Shown here: piece after piece, positions 1 through 7,231 of the stretch | Position numbering within the stretch: the first letter of the stretch is position 1 | How the letters are laid out: each line of letters begins with the position of its first letter | From: Bacillota bacterium | GTDB taxonomy: Bacteria; Bacillota; Ch66; Ch109 | Length of the DNA stretch: 41,185 bases | Direction of reading: 5' to 3' | Assembly (NCBI GenBank): GCA_013178275.1 | Contig: JABLWZ010000033.1 | Span: 1-41,185, forward strand | Translations under genes and position numbers: made by a program | The notes under the pieces: generated by a model | Seen by the model: the letters and a program-made list of their open reading frames with translations, nothing else | Databases searched by the model: none | What the model was told of the DNA's origin: nothing

Positions 1-1
1 G

Positions 2-145
2 CTGGCGGGTATCTCGTCGGGAGCGGCCGCTTTCGCGGCGATTCAGCTTGCAAAACGCGAAGAAAACAAGGACAAGTTGATCGTGGTGATCCTGCCCGAC
101 ACCGGGGAGCGCTACCTCAGCACCCCGCTGTTCCAGGAAGAGTAA
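2..145 (+). CDS. cysK: Cysteine synthase (O-acetylserine sulfhydrylase), C-terminal end only
   Basis: The window opens inside this gene, and 47 codons plus the stop are present. The visible tail contains [11 protein letters not shown], followed by [19 protein letters not shown], which is the characteristic C-terminus of PLP-dependent CysK/CysM enzymes. These make cysteine from O-acetylserine and sulfide in the cytoplasm. The end of the protein is typical of the family, so only the N-terminal part lies outside the window. The gene sits about 100 bp upstream of nadA. A cysteine synthase beside an Fe-S enzyme and the ISC genes fits a sulfur-supply neighbourhood. The call is sure at family level, but CysK and CysM cannot be separated from this tail alone. 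Confidence 0.93.
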   Translation: MAGISSGAAAFAAIQLAKREENKDKLIVVILPDTGERYLSTPLFQEE

Positions 146-167
146 ACAATGGAAAACTATGATATGC

Positions 168-195
168 TTGCAAAATCCTAGCAGGGTGCTAATAT
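168..195 (+). promoter_or_regulatory. Candidate promoter for nadA
   Basis: TTGCAA at 168-173 and TAATAT at 190-195 are separated by 16 bp in an AT-rich gap between cysK and nadA. They have the shape of a housekeeping promoter. The call rests on sequence pattern only. Confidence 0.4.
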
Positions 196-249
196 ATTAT
201 TATCTATAAAAAAGTAAAATAATACCGGGAATAAACGGAGAGGGTGACG

Positions 250-1215
250 TTGAGCAAGATGCCGGCAAATGGGACTTCAAACAGCACGGGTTCCGACTGG
301 GAACAGCAGCAGAGGGAGCTGAAAGAGAAGATACTGAGGCTTAAATCCGAACGCAACGCGGTTATCCTGGCTCATTCCTACCAGCGCCGGGAGGTGCAGG
401 AGGTAGCCGACCTGGTCGGTGACTCCTTTCAGCTGGCCCGGGCGGCCCAGGATACCGACGCCGATGTCATAGTCCTGTCCGGGGTGAGTTTCATGGCGGA
501 GACCGCCAAGCTGCTTAATCCAGACAAGGTGGTCCTGCATCCCGAGCCCGGGGCCACCTGTCCCATGGCGGAGATGGCCGACGCGGAGGCGGTGAGGGCT
601 TACCGCGGCCAGCACCCCGATACCCTGGTGGTATCCTACGTCAACACCCTGGCCGAGGTCAAGGCGGAGAGCGATATCTGCTGCACCTCCGCCAACGCCC
701 AGCAGGTGGTGGAATCGCTGGAACCGGGAAGGCCCGTGATATTCCTGCCCGACCGCAACCTGGGGGACTACCTGAACCAAAAAGTCGGTATCGACATGCG
801 GCTCTGGGATGGCTATTGTCCCATCCATCAGCGGCTCACCGCGGAGGAGATAACCGAGGCCCGGCGGCTTCACCCGGGAGCCGAGGTCCTGGTTCACCCC
901 GAGTGTGAGCCGGAGGTCATCAGGCGGGCAGACCGCGCCCTGGGCACCACCGGGATGGTGAAGTACATCGCATCCTCACCGAACCGGGAGTTCATCATCG
1001 GGACCGAGGAAGGCCTGCTGTACAAGCTGCGCCGGGAGTTCCCCGACCGGGTCTTCCACCTGGCGGCGGGGCACCTGATCTGCCCCAACATGAAGTCGAT
1101 CAACCTGAAAAAGATACTTGACTGCCTGGAAAACCTCGAACCCCGGGTGGAACTGCCAGAGGAGGTCTTCGAAAAGGCCAGGCGGTCCTTGATAAGGATG
1201 ATGGAGATCGTCTGA
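250..1215 (+). CDS. nadA: Quinolinate synthase NadA
   Basis: NadA is a cytoplasmic [4Fe-4S] enzyme that condenses iminoaspartate with dihydroxyacetone phosphate to quinolinate in NAD synthesis. The protein has the family hallmarks: AHSYQRREVQEVAD near the N-terminus, the three cluster-cysteine regions GATCPMAE, CCTSANA and HLICPNMKS, and the HPEC segment. I chose the TTG at 250 because the GGAGAGG ribosome site at 237-243 lies 6 bp upstream, while the in-frame GTG at 244 abuts that site. This gives about 321 residues, normal for the longer NadA form. No nadB or nadC follows, so the aspartate oxidase and NadC steps must be encoded elsewhere. An Fe-S-dependent enzyme directly upstream of an Rrf2 regulator and iscSU fits shared Fe-S biology. 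Confidence 0.95.
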   Translation: MSKMPANGTSNSTGSDWEQQQRELKEKILRLKSERNAVILAHSYQRREVQEVADLVGDSFQLARAAQDTDADVIVLSGVSFMAETAKLLNPDKVVLHPEPGATCPMAEMADAEAVRAYRGQHPDTLVVSYVNTLAEVKAESDICCTSANAQQVVESLEPGRPVIFLPDRNLGDYLNQKVGIDMRLWDGYCPIHQRLTAEEITEARRLHPGAEVLVHPECEPEVIRRADRALGTTGMVKYIASSPNREFIIGTEEGLLYKLRREFPDRVFHLAAGHLICPNMKSINLKKILDCLENLEPRVELPEEVFEKARRSLIRMMEIV

Positions 1216-1417
1216 TATGACCTGCCTCGACAACAGCGTCACCAACCAGGCCGCAAGCGCGACCCGCAGGAGCAAGGTCAGCCCGGTCCCGCCCGCGATA
1301 GGTTTCTCCGACCAGGCCGGTTCGGAGCTGGACCGGTTCGCTGAGCTCCCGGCCAGGACAGAGAAGAAGATAAAGAGAAAGAGAAAGCAGTCTATTGAGT
1401 GAGGGGAGGCCACGACA

Positions 1418-1873
1418 TTGAAGTTCTCGACCCGTTCCCGATACGGCCTGAGAGCTATGGTTGAACTCGCGTTAAACTACACCGCCGACCAGCCGGTCCC
1501 GCTCAGCCTGGTGGCCGGGAGGCAGGACCTTTCGGAAGGGTACCTGGAGCAGCTTATGACCTCCCTGCGCAAAGGAGGACTGGTCCGCAGCGTGAGGGGC
1601 GCCCAGGGTGGATACCTGCTGTCCCGCCCCCCGGGGCAGATCACCGCCGGGGACATCATCCGGTGCCTGGAAGGGCCGCTTAGCCCGACCGACTGTGTAA
1701 ACGAGGAGGTCCCCGACCCGTGCGAGAGGGCGGAGATCTGCGTAACCCGGAGACTGTGGGAGAGGGTGAGGGTGGCGATCGCCGATGTCCTGGACAACGT
1801 AACCCTGGAGGACTTGAGCCGGAACGCGGAGGAGATCCGTCGCAGCCAGGAATCCTACATGTATTATCTATAG
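1418..1873 (+). CDS. Rrf2-family transcription regulator, IscR-like (copy 1)
   Basis: This 151-residue winged-helix regulator begins MKFSTRSRYGLRAMVELAL, the standard Rrf2/IscR opening. Cysteines at 83, 93, 102 and 108 include the C-X8-C-X5-C arrangement where IscR proteins bind a [2Fe-2S] cluster, so it probably senses Fe-S or cysteine status. The start is TTG 1418 with GGGGAGG at 1403-1409. It precedes iscS and iscU, and a second copy at 3832 is roughly 70 percent identical by eye with all four cysteines conserved. The two copies bracket the ISC genes. Which copy represses what cannot be read from sequence; a CymR-like role in cysteine metabolism is the main alternative. Confidence 0.93.
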   Translation: MKFSTRSRYGLRAMVELALNYTADQPVPLSLVAGRQDLSEGYLEQLMTSLRKGGLVRSVRGAQGGYLLSRPPGQITAGDIIRCLEGPLSPTDCVNEEVPDPCERAEICVTRRLWERVRVAIADVLDNVTLEDLSRNAEEIRRSQESYMYYL

Positions 1874-1892
1874 AAACCGATTAAGGACAGCG

Positions 1893-1920
1893 TACCTCCC
1901 GATTCAGGGAGGTATTTCTA
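1893..1920 (+). terminator. Rho-independent terminator after rrf2 copy 1
   Basis: TACCTCCC (1893-1900) pairs perfectly with GGGAGGTA (1907-1914) around a 6-nt loop and is followed by TTTCTATT. The U-tract is short but the stem is strong. It would separate rrf2 copy 1 from iscS transcription. Confidence 0.7.
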
Positions 1921-1932
1921 TTGACGTGACTG

Positions 1933-2004
1933 GGAAAAGTTCTTTTCCTAAATAATATTATTCCGGTAGGAATACTATACAAACCGCAATGAAGATGGTA
2001 ATAT
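1933..2004 (+). promoter_or_regulatory. Control region of iscSU with two inverted repeats
   Basis: Two palindromes lie upstream of iscS: GGAAAA-GTTC-TTTTCC (1933-1948) and ATTCC-GGTA-GGAAT (1960-1973). A possible -10, TAATAT, lies at 1999-2004 without a good -35, as is common for regulated Rrf2 targets. ATTCC/GGAAT half-sites recall the GGAAT core reported for the Rrf2 protein CymR, and a near copy occurs upstream of yedE at 39047. That they are Rrf2 operators is inference. Confidence 0.45.
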
Positions 2005-2103
2005 AAAAGAGAAAATCAGCCAAGGCTACTGATATAAGGAACAGCGTTCATGCCGGCAGCTTGAGAGCGGTATACCAACTGTTTTCCAAAAGGAGGAGAC
2101 AAG

Positions 2104-3264
2104 ATGCAGAGAACCTACATGGACCACAGCGCGACGACACCGGTGCATCAGGAAGTAGTGAAGGAGATGCTGACGGTCCTGACCGATAACTTCGGCAACC
2201 CTTCCAGCATACACAGCTTCGGGAGGGAGGCCCGTGAGGCGGTAGAAAAGGCGCGGTCCCCGGTCGCGTCCCTGATCGGCGCCCGCAGCGAGGAGATCAT
2301 CTTCACCAGCGGCGGCACCGAGGCGGACAACCTGGCCATCATCGGGGCGGCTTACGCCCATCGGGACCGCGGCCGCCACCTGATAACCTCGAAGATCGAA
2401 CACCACGCGGTGCTGGATACCTTCAAGTTTCTGGAGAAGCAGGGCTTCGAGGTGAGCTTCCTGCCGGTCAATATATATGGTCAGGTGAGCCCGGAGCTTT
2501 TTAAGGAAGCAATGCGGGACGACACCATCCTGGTCAGCCTGATGCACGCCAACAACGAGGTGGGTACCATCCAGCCGATAGCCGAGATCGGGCGGCTGGC
2601 CAGGGAGCGGGGCATCCTGTTCCACACCGACGCGGTGCAGACCGTGGGACGGATACCGGTGGACGTCGACGCCTTGGGCGTGGACCTCCTGAGCCTGTCC
2701 GCGCACAAGTTTTACGGCCCCAAGGGGATCGGGGCGCTCTACCTGCGCCGCCGGGTCAGGATCCAGCCGTTGGTGCACGGGGGAGGGCAGGAGAGAAAGT
2801 GGCGCTCCGGGACCGAAAACGTCCCCGGAATAATCGGGCTGGGGAAGGCGGCCGAGATCGCCAAAGCTGAGATGGGGCAGCGCGGTGCCAAACTGACCGA
2901 GCTGGGCCGCACCCTGGCCCAAAGGATTATCAGCGAGATACCCGACAGCATACTGACCGGCCACCCCGATCAGCGGATACCCGGCCACGTCAGCGTCTGC
3001 TTCGCCGGGGTAGAGGGGGAATCGATGCTGATGCGCCTGGACATGGAGGGATTCGCGGCCTCCAGCGGATCGGCCTGCACCTCCGGCGCCCTAGAACCCT
3101 CCCACGTCCTGCTGGCAATGGGACTGTCGCACGAGACAGCGCACGGCTCCCTCCGGCTGAGCCTGGGCAAGGACAATAACCTTGAGGATGTAGACCGTCT
3201 GATGCAGGTGCTGCCGGAGATAGTCGGCGGACTGCGGAAGATGTCGCCCCTATACAAAGAGTAA
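2104..3264 (+). CDS. iscS: Cysteine desulfurase, NifS/IscS type
   Basis: This PLP enzyme removes sulfur from cysteine and passes it as a persulfide to the scaffold IscU for Fe-S assembly. It is 386 residues, normal for IscS/NifS. Visible features are the N-terminal YMDHSATTPV, the TSGGTEADN cofactor region, the Schiff-base lysine K202 in LSLSAHKFYGPKG, and the persulfide cysteine C325 in SSGSACTSG. The ATG at 2104 follows AAGGAGGAG with good spacing. The scaffold gene starts 13 bp after the stop, so the pair is certainly co-transcribed. No hscA, hscB or fdx is present, as is usual for the reduced ISC/NIF-like system of Clostridia. Confidence 0.96.
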   Translation: MQRTYMDHSATTPVHQEVVKEMLTVLTDNFGNPSSIHSFGREAREAVEKARSPVASLIGARSEEIIFTSGGTEADNLAIIGAAYAHRDRGRHLITSKIEHHAVLDTFKFLEKQGFEVSFLPVNIYGQVSPELFKEAMRDDTILVSLMHANNEVGTIQPIAEIGRLARERGILFHTDAVQTVGRIPVDVDALGVDLLSLSAHKFYGPKGIGALYLRRRVRIQPLVHGGGQERKWRSGTENVPGIIGLGKAAEIAKAEMGQRGAKLTELGRTLAQRIISEIPDSILTGHPDQRIPGHVSVCFAGVEGESMLMRLDMEGFAASSGSACTSGALEPSHVLLAMGLSHETAHGSLRLSLGKDNNLEDVDRLMQVLPEIVGGLRKMSPLYKE

Positions 3265-3277
3265 AGGAGGAGAAAAT

Positions 3278-3724
3278 ATGTACACCCAGACGGTGATGGA
3301 ACACTTCATGAAGCCCCACAATGTCGGCGAGATAGAGCAGGCCGATGGAGTTGGCGAGGTCGGCAACGCGACCTGCGGCGACATCATGCGGATAACCCTG
3401 AAGATCAAGGACGACAAGATCGAGGACATCAAGTTCAAGACCTTCGGCTGCGCGGCGGCCATAGCCACCTCCAGCATGGTCACCGACCTGGCCAAGGGCA
3501 AATCCCTGGAAGAGGCGGGCCGGATAACCAATAAGGACGTGGCCGCCGCCCTGGAGGGGCTTCCCCCGATCAAGATGCACTGCTCCAACCTGGCGGCCAC
3601 CGCGTTGAAGGCCGCTATCCGGGACTACCGGAAGGGCCAGGGGATTGATCCCGGGGAAAATGAGCCGGAGGGACACGACGAGGCAGACTGCGGGTGTGAG
3701 GACGACCATCACCACGAAGCTTAG
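3278..3724 (+). CDS. iscU: Fe-S cluster scaffold protein IscU/NifU N-domain type
   Basis: This is a cytoplasmic scaffold on which Fe-S clusters are built from sulfur supplied by IscS. The 148-residue protein has the three ligand cysteines C33 (in ATCGD, with D35), C58 (in FGCAAAIA) and C102 (in MHCSNLA). The cluster-region aspartate and the absence of an SufU-type insertion point to IscU rather than SufU. Residues beyond about 128 form a tail rich in Glu, Asp, His and Cys ending DCGCEDDHHHEA. This tail is not needed for the fold and may bind metal. RBS AAAGGAGGAG precedes the ATG. The gene is in an operon with iscS. Confidence 0.95.
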   Translation: MYTQTVMEHFMKPHNVGEIEQADGVGEVGNATCGDIMRITLKIKDDKIEDIKFKTFGCAAAIATSSMVTDLAKGKSLEEAGRITNKDVAAALEGLPPIKMHCSNLAATALKAAIRDYRKGQGIDPGENEPEGHDEADCGCEDDHHHEA

Positions 3725-3831
3725 CTGAAAACCAGGGTGAAGAACAACAAAAAACAACAAGGGTTTCACCAAGCCAGGGAAAAGAGATATAATTAATAAC
3801 AAATAAGGGATTATTAAGGAGTCGTGAAGCC

Positions 3832-4287
3832 TTGAAGTTTTCGACCCGTTCGCGTTACAGCCTGAGGGCCATGGTGGACCTGGCTCTGAACTACTCGAAG
3901 GGCGAGCCTATCCCCCTGGTCCAGGTCGCGGAAAGGCAGGGGCTTTCGGAGGGATACCTGGAGCAGCTGATGACCTTCCTCCGCCGGGGCGGTCTGGTCA
4001 GGAGCGTCCGGGGCGCCCAGGGGGGATATACCTTATCCCGGGAGCCGTCGAAGATCACGGCCGGCGATGTCATTCGCTGCCTGGAGGGACCCCTAAGTCC
4101 CACCGACTGCGTCAACGAAGACGACCCCGAGCACTGTTCCCGGGCCGATACCTGCGTCACCCGGATACTCTGGGAGCGGGTGAGGGAGGCAGTGGCTGAG
4201 GTCCTCGACCAGACCACCCTGGAGGACCTGTGCCGGGAGACCGAAAGGGTTCGCAGGTCCCGTGAGACCCTGAATTACGAGATTTAA
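3832..4287 (+). CDS. Rrf2-family transcription regulator, IscR-like (copy 2)
   Basis: This is a paralogue of the regulator at 1418, also 151 residues, with cysteines at identical positions (83, 93, 102, 108). The N-terminal helix-turn-helix half is nearly the same and the C-terminal 40 residues diverge more. The start is TTG 3832 with AAGGAG upstream. It lies about 107 bp after iscU, in an AT-rich gap that could hold its own promoter. Two close paralogues flanking one iscSU pair suggest a local duplication with possible division of labour, for example one sensing clusters and one sensing cysteine. That is inference, and sequence alone gives no functional difference. Confidence 0.93.
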   Translation: MKFSTRSRYSLRAMVDLALNYSKGEPIPLVQVAERQGLSEGYLEQLMTFLRRGGLVRSVRGAQGGYTLSREPSKITAGDVIRCLEGPLSPTDCVNEDDPEHCSRADTCVTRILWERVREAVAEVLDQTTLEDLCRETERVRRSRETLNYEI

Positions 4288-4308
4288 AAACTTTTGCATA
4301 CGAGAAAG

Positions 4309-4343
4309 CCGGAAGAGTCAAAGCCTTTTCCGGTATTGTTTTA
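4309..4343 (+). terminator. Probable terminator after rrf2 copy 2
   Basis: CCGGAA (4309-4314) and TTCCGG (4328-4333) form the stem, followed by the T-rich TATTGTTTTA. It lies 22 bp past the rrf2 stop and marks the end of the ISC block. Confidence 0.6.
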
Positions 4344-4446
4344 TATCCAAACCGCTAGACCATCAGCGAAGCGAGGGGATTGCCAGGGAGGATCGGCCGG
4401 GAGGACGATAAGACAAGAGCCAGGTTATATCGGGGGGTGGAGGAGG

Positions 4447-5409
4447 TTGGAAAAAACGTTCGAACAGAACGTCATAGCCATTATCTGGGACTTCGACAAG
4501 ACCCTCATCAGTGGCTACATGCAGGAGCCGATGTTTAAAAGGTACGGCATCAAGGGCAGTGATTTCTGGCGCGAACTGGATGAGATATACCACAAGTACC
4601 AGTCCGCGAACCTGAGGGTCAACCGGGAGACACTGTACCTGAACCACATCCTGACCTGCGTCCGGCAGGGGATCTTCGAGGGATTGAACAACGACCTGCT
4701 GTTTGAGTTCGGGGGTCAGCTGGAGTTCTATAACGGGATCCCGGAACTCTTCGAGGAGATAGAGATGGTCCTGATGGATCCCCGCTTTCGAAAGTACGGG
4801 ATAAGCGTCGAACACTACGTGGTGAGCACCGGCCTGGCCCAGATAATCAGGGGCTCCAAGATAGCCGGTTACGTCAAAGAGATCTGGGGCTGCGAGTATA
4901 TCGAAACCCCTATCAAATCCCAGCTGATTATCAAGGAGTACCCCGGCGAAGAGCCGGACAGTCTGAAGCTGATCTCCCAGATCGGGTACTCGATAGACAA
5001 CACCACTAAAACCAGGGCCATCTACGAGATCAACAAGGGGGTCAAGATCCATCCCGAGATAGACATAAACTCCTCGATCGCCAAGGAGAACCGGCGGATA
5101 CCGTTCGAAAACATGATCTATATCGCCGACGGGCCCAGCGACGTACCCGCTTTCTCCATCGTCAAGCATTACGGCGGGAGGACCTACGCGGTCTACCCGA
5201 GAGGCAACCGGGCCGCCTTCAAACAGGTGGACCAGCTCCGCAAAGACGACCGCATCGACGCCTACGGAGAGGCCGATTACTCCGAGGGGACCACCACCAA
5301 CCTCTGGATCATCGAACAGACCTGTCAGATCGCCGAACAGATATGCCGGAAGAAAGAATACGCCATTAAAAGGAGCGCGTCCCCGCCGCCGATACACCTT
5401 AATGATTAA
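4447..5409 (+). CDS. HAD-superfamily hydrolase, phosphatase-like
   Basis: This is a cytoplasmic HAD-fold protein of about 320 residues. Motif I is WDFDKTLIS near residue 15, with the catalytic DxDxT pattern. A motif II serine/threonine is in VVSTGLAQI, and motif IV is IYIADGPSDVPAF. The motif I to II spacing with a helical cap resembles the phosphoserine-phosphatase-like HAD-IB group, but the substrate cannot be assigned. The reading frame stays open upstream to 4294. I prefer TTG 4447 because a purine-rich GGGGGGTGGAGGAGG run sits immediately before it and the family fold begins there. The spacing is tight, so the start is uncertain. nikR follows 91 bp downstream, with no evident functional link. 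Confidence 0.8.
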   Translation: MEKTFEQNVIAIIWDFDKTLISGYMQEPMFKRYGIKGSDFWRELDEIYHKYQSANLRVNRETLYLNHILTCVRQGIFEGLNNDLLFEFGGQLEFYNGIPELFEEIEMVLMDPRFRKYGISVEHYVVSTGLAQIIRGSKIAGYVKEIWGCEYIETPIKSQLIIKEYPGEEPDSLKLISQIGYSIDNTTKTRAIYEINKGVKIHPEIDINSSIAKENRRIPFENMIYIADGPSDVPAFSIVKHYGGRTYAVYPRGNRAAFKQVDQLRKDDRIDAYGEADYSEGTTTNLWIIEQTCQIAEQICRKKEYAIKRSASPPPIHLND

Positions 5410-5500
5410 AAGAGGATCGAGGGACGCTTGAGGTTTGCCAAACGAGGTGGAAAAGTGTTATAAAAAACTAGTGGGCCCAAACGAAAAGGGAGGGAAACCG

Positions 5501-5920
5501 GTGGAGGAACTGGTTCGTTTCGGGGTTTCAATCAACCCTCACCTGCTGGAGCAGTTTGACAAGGTTATCCGGAGCAAGGGCTATCCCAGCCGTTCGGAAG
5601 CGCTCCGCGACCTGATCCGCGACCACCTGGTGGAGTACAAATGGGAGAGCGACGAGGGTGAGGTGGTAGGCACCATCACCCTGATTTACGACCACCACAC
5701 CAACAACCTGTTGCCGCTCCTCAACGACCTGCAGCACGATTACCACCCGCTGGTGCAGTCCACCATGCACATCCACCTCGATCACCACAACTGCATGGAG
5801 GTTCTGATAGTCAAAGGTCCCGCCCAGCTGGCGCGGGAAATCGCCGAGCGGCTTATCAGCATGAAAGGGGTAAAACACGGCAAGCTGACCATCACCTCCA
5901 CCGGGGAGGACCTGAGGTAG
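5501..5920 (+). CDS. nikR: Nickel-responsive regulator NikR
   Basis: This is a ribbon-helix-helix repressor with a C-terminal ACT-like nickel-binding domain. The DNA-binding part begins VEELVRFGVSINPHLLEQFD and continues with RSEALRDLIRDHL. The nickel ligands expected from E. coli NikR are visible: a histidine in YDHH, then HIHLDHHNC supplying two histidines and the cysteine. I chose GTG 5501, giving 139 residues like other NikR proteins, because GGGAGGG lies 6 bp upstream. The open frame upstream to a TTG at 5435 adds 22 residues unlike the family. No nickel transporter lies next to it. Nearest metal genes are the znuA-like lipoprotein downstream and the cobalt ECF system at 20 kb, and it could control either. 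Confidence 0.94.
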   Translation: MEELVRFGVSINPHLLEQFDKVIRSKGYPSRSEALRDLIRDHLVEYKWESDEGEVVGTITLIYDHHTNNLLPLLNDLQHDYHPLVQSTMHIHLDHHNCMEVLIVKGPAQLAREIAERLISMKGVKHGKLTITSTGEDLR

Positions 5921-5932
5921 CGGCGGTATCAG

Positions 5933-6013
5933 AGCCGGCGATGTCAAACCGGCGAAAGCAATACGACCGGGCTTCAGCCTGAGGAAGCTGTCGGGCTGGG
6001 GCCCGGTTTTTTA
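5933..6013 (+). terminator. Hairpin pair and terminator after nikR
   Basis: A first hairpin pairs GCCGG with CCGGC just after the stop. The second pairs CCGGGC plus CAGCC with GGCTG plus GCCCGG and ends in TTTTTT at 6007-6012. The second is a convincing intrinsic terminator. I looked for a riboswitch here because of the AAACC and GAAA elements but could not make one fit. Confidence 0.75.
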
Positions 6014-6046
6014 AGCCGGTGGCCATATAATGTCGATTCATTTAGG

Positions 6047-6106
6047 TTGATTTTACTAGACTAGCCCGGTATACTGATTAATAGTAATAGGAATAATTAC
6101 TATTAA
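6047..6106 (+). promoter_or_regulatory. Promoter of the znuA-like gene with a perfect palindromic operator
   Basis: TTGATT (6047-6052) and TATACT (6070-6075) are 17 bp apart. Three bases downstream of the -10 begins a perfect 11-bp inverted repeat, TTAATAGTAAT-N7-ATTACTATTAA (6078-6106), covering the expected transcription start. A dimeric or tetrameric repressor bound there would block initiation. NikR, encoded just upstream, and a Zur-type repressor are both plausible. The arms resemble Zur half-sites in composition, but the 7-bp spacer is unlike the 1-bp spacer of Bacillus Zur boxes. Confidence 0.75.
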
Positions 6107-6120
6107 CGGAGGGATTGTTC

Positions 6121-7041
6121 ATGCGTCGTTTACCGGCGGTCAGCCTGATGATACTGCTGGCCTTCACCTTATCGATCAGCGGGTGCGTTAAAAGCGGTAC
6201 ACCCGTGGACAGCACACCTGAAGCGGCCAGCACCGCTGAAAAGCAGGTCAGCATCGTCACCTCGTTTTACCCCATGTACATAATGACCCTGAACATCACC
6301 CGGGATATCCCCGGGGTGAAGGTCACCAACCTGACCCGGCCGACCACCGGCTGCCTGCACGACTACCAGCTGACCCCAGAAGACATGAAAAACTTGGAGG
6401 GCGCGAGCATCTTCGTGGTTAACGGGGCGGGGATGGAGTCCTTCCTGGACAAGGCGGTCAAGCAGCAGCCCGATCTCAAGCTGGTTGAGGCCAGCCGGGG
6501 CATACCGCTGATCAGGGGGGAAGAGGAGGAAGAAGACAACCCTCACGTCTGGGTCAGCATCTCCGGCGCTATCCAGCAGGTCAGGAACATCGGGACTCAA
6601 TTGGCGGCGCTGGACCAGGGACGGGCCGACCGGTACCGGGCCAACACCGAGGCCTACGTTAAAAAGTTGGAGTCACTGAGGGACCGGATGCACCAGGCGC
6701 TCGACCCCGCGAAGACCAGGGACATAGTCACCTTCCACGAGGCCTTCCCCTACTTCGCGCAGGAGTTCAAGCTGAATACCGTGGCGGTGGTCGAGCGGGA
6801 GCCGGGTTCGGAGCCCAGCGCAGCCGAACTGGCGGACACCATCGAGACGGTAAAACAGTCCCGGGTAAAGGCCCTCTTCGCCGAGCCGCAGTACCCGGCC
6901 AAGGCAGCGGATACGATAGCCCGGGAGACCGGGGCCAGGGTATACATCCTCGACCCGGCGGTTACCGGTCCACTGGACCCCGATGCTTACATCAATATCA
7001 TGGAGGCCAACCTTAAAACCCTCCAGGAGGCCTTAAATTGA
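6121..7041 (+). CDS. Metal ABC transporter substrate-binding lipoprotein, ZnuA/TroA family
   Basis: This 306-residue protein is exported and lipid-anchored. A basic start MRRLPAV is followed by a hydrophobic stretch and the lipobox LSISGC, with the modified cysteine near residue 21. It is a cluster A-I solute-binding protein. The metal-site histidines are visible in CLHDYQLTP, NPHVW and TFHEAFPYF, with an aspartate in YILDPAV. The usual His-rich zinc loop is replaced by a short acidic EEEEEDN. The start ATG 6121 has GGAGGG 7 bp upstream; the upstream in-frame TTG is too close. No permease or ATPase gene is adjacent, so it is an orphan that must serve a transporter encoded elsewhere. Zn versus Mn specificity is not certain. 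Confidence 0.9.
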   Translation: MRRLPAVSLMILLAFTLSISGCVKSGTPVDSTPEAASTAEKQVSIVTSFYPMYIMTLNITRDIPGVKVTNLTRPTTGCLHDYQLTPEDMKNLEGASIFVVNGAGMESFLDKAVKQQPDLKLVEASRGIPLIRGEEEEEDNPHVWVSISGAIQQVRNIGTQLAALDQGRADRYRANTEAYVKKLESLRDRMHQALDPAKTRDIVTFHEAFPYFAQEFKLNTVAVVEREPGSEPSAAELADTIETVKQSRVKALFAEPQYPAKAADTIARETGARVYILDPAVTGPLDPDAYINIMEANLKTLQEALN

Positions 7042-7073
7042 GCCGCAGCGGCGTCGAATAGGCAGGAGATACC

Positions 7074-7120
7074 CTGGGGGGCCTCCAGCCGACAGCCCCC
7101 CCTCAGGAGGGGTGTTTATT
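7074..7120 (+). terminator. Overlapping hairpins between znuA-like and ZIP genes
   Basis: GGGGGGC (7076-7082) can pair with GCCCCCC (7095-7101). Alternatively CCCCT (7099-7103) pairs with AGGGG (7108-7112), followed by TGTTTATT. The two share bases 7099-7101, so only one can form. The second looks like a terminator. Simple termination of the upstream gene is the default reading; attenuation is possible. Confidence 0.5.
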
Positions 7121-7231
7121 CCCGGTAGTCCGGTTAGAGGGGGACAAGGAAACACAGGATATGATAAATTATTAGCATAAACTGGTGCTGTAAAGACGAA
7201 AGACAAACCTGCCTTTTTTCAGGAGGACGCT

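Noticed and set aside
1217..1402. 61-codon open frame after nadA
   Set aside because: The ATG lies just after the nadA stop and within 5 bases of it, with no separate ribosome site. The peptide is low complexity with a Lys/Arg tail and matches nothing I know. Weak possibility only.
5930..6013. Riboswitch between nikR and the znuA-like gene
   Set aside because: AAACC and GAAA elements recall a c-di-GMP-I riboswitch, but the P2 helix and the GACGCAAAGCC motif do not form. The sequence resolves into two plain hairpins and a terminator.
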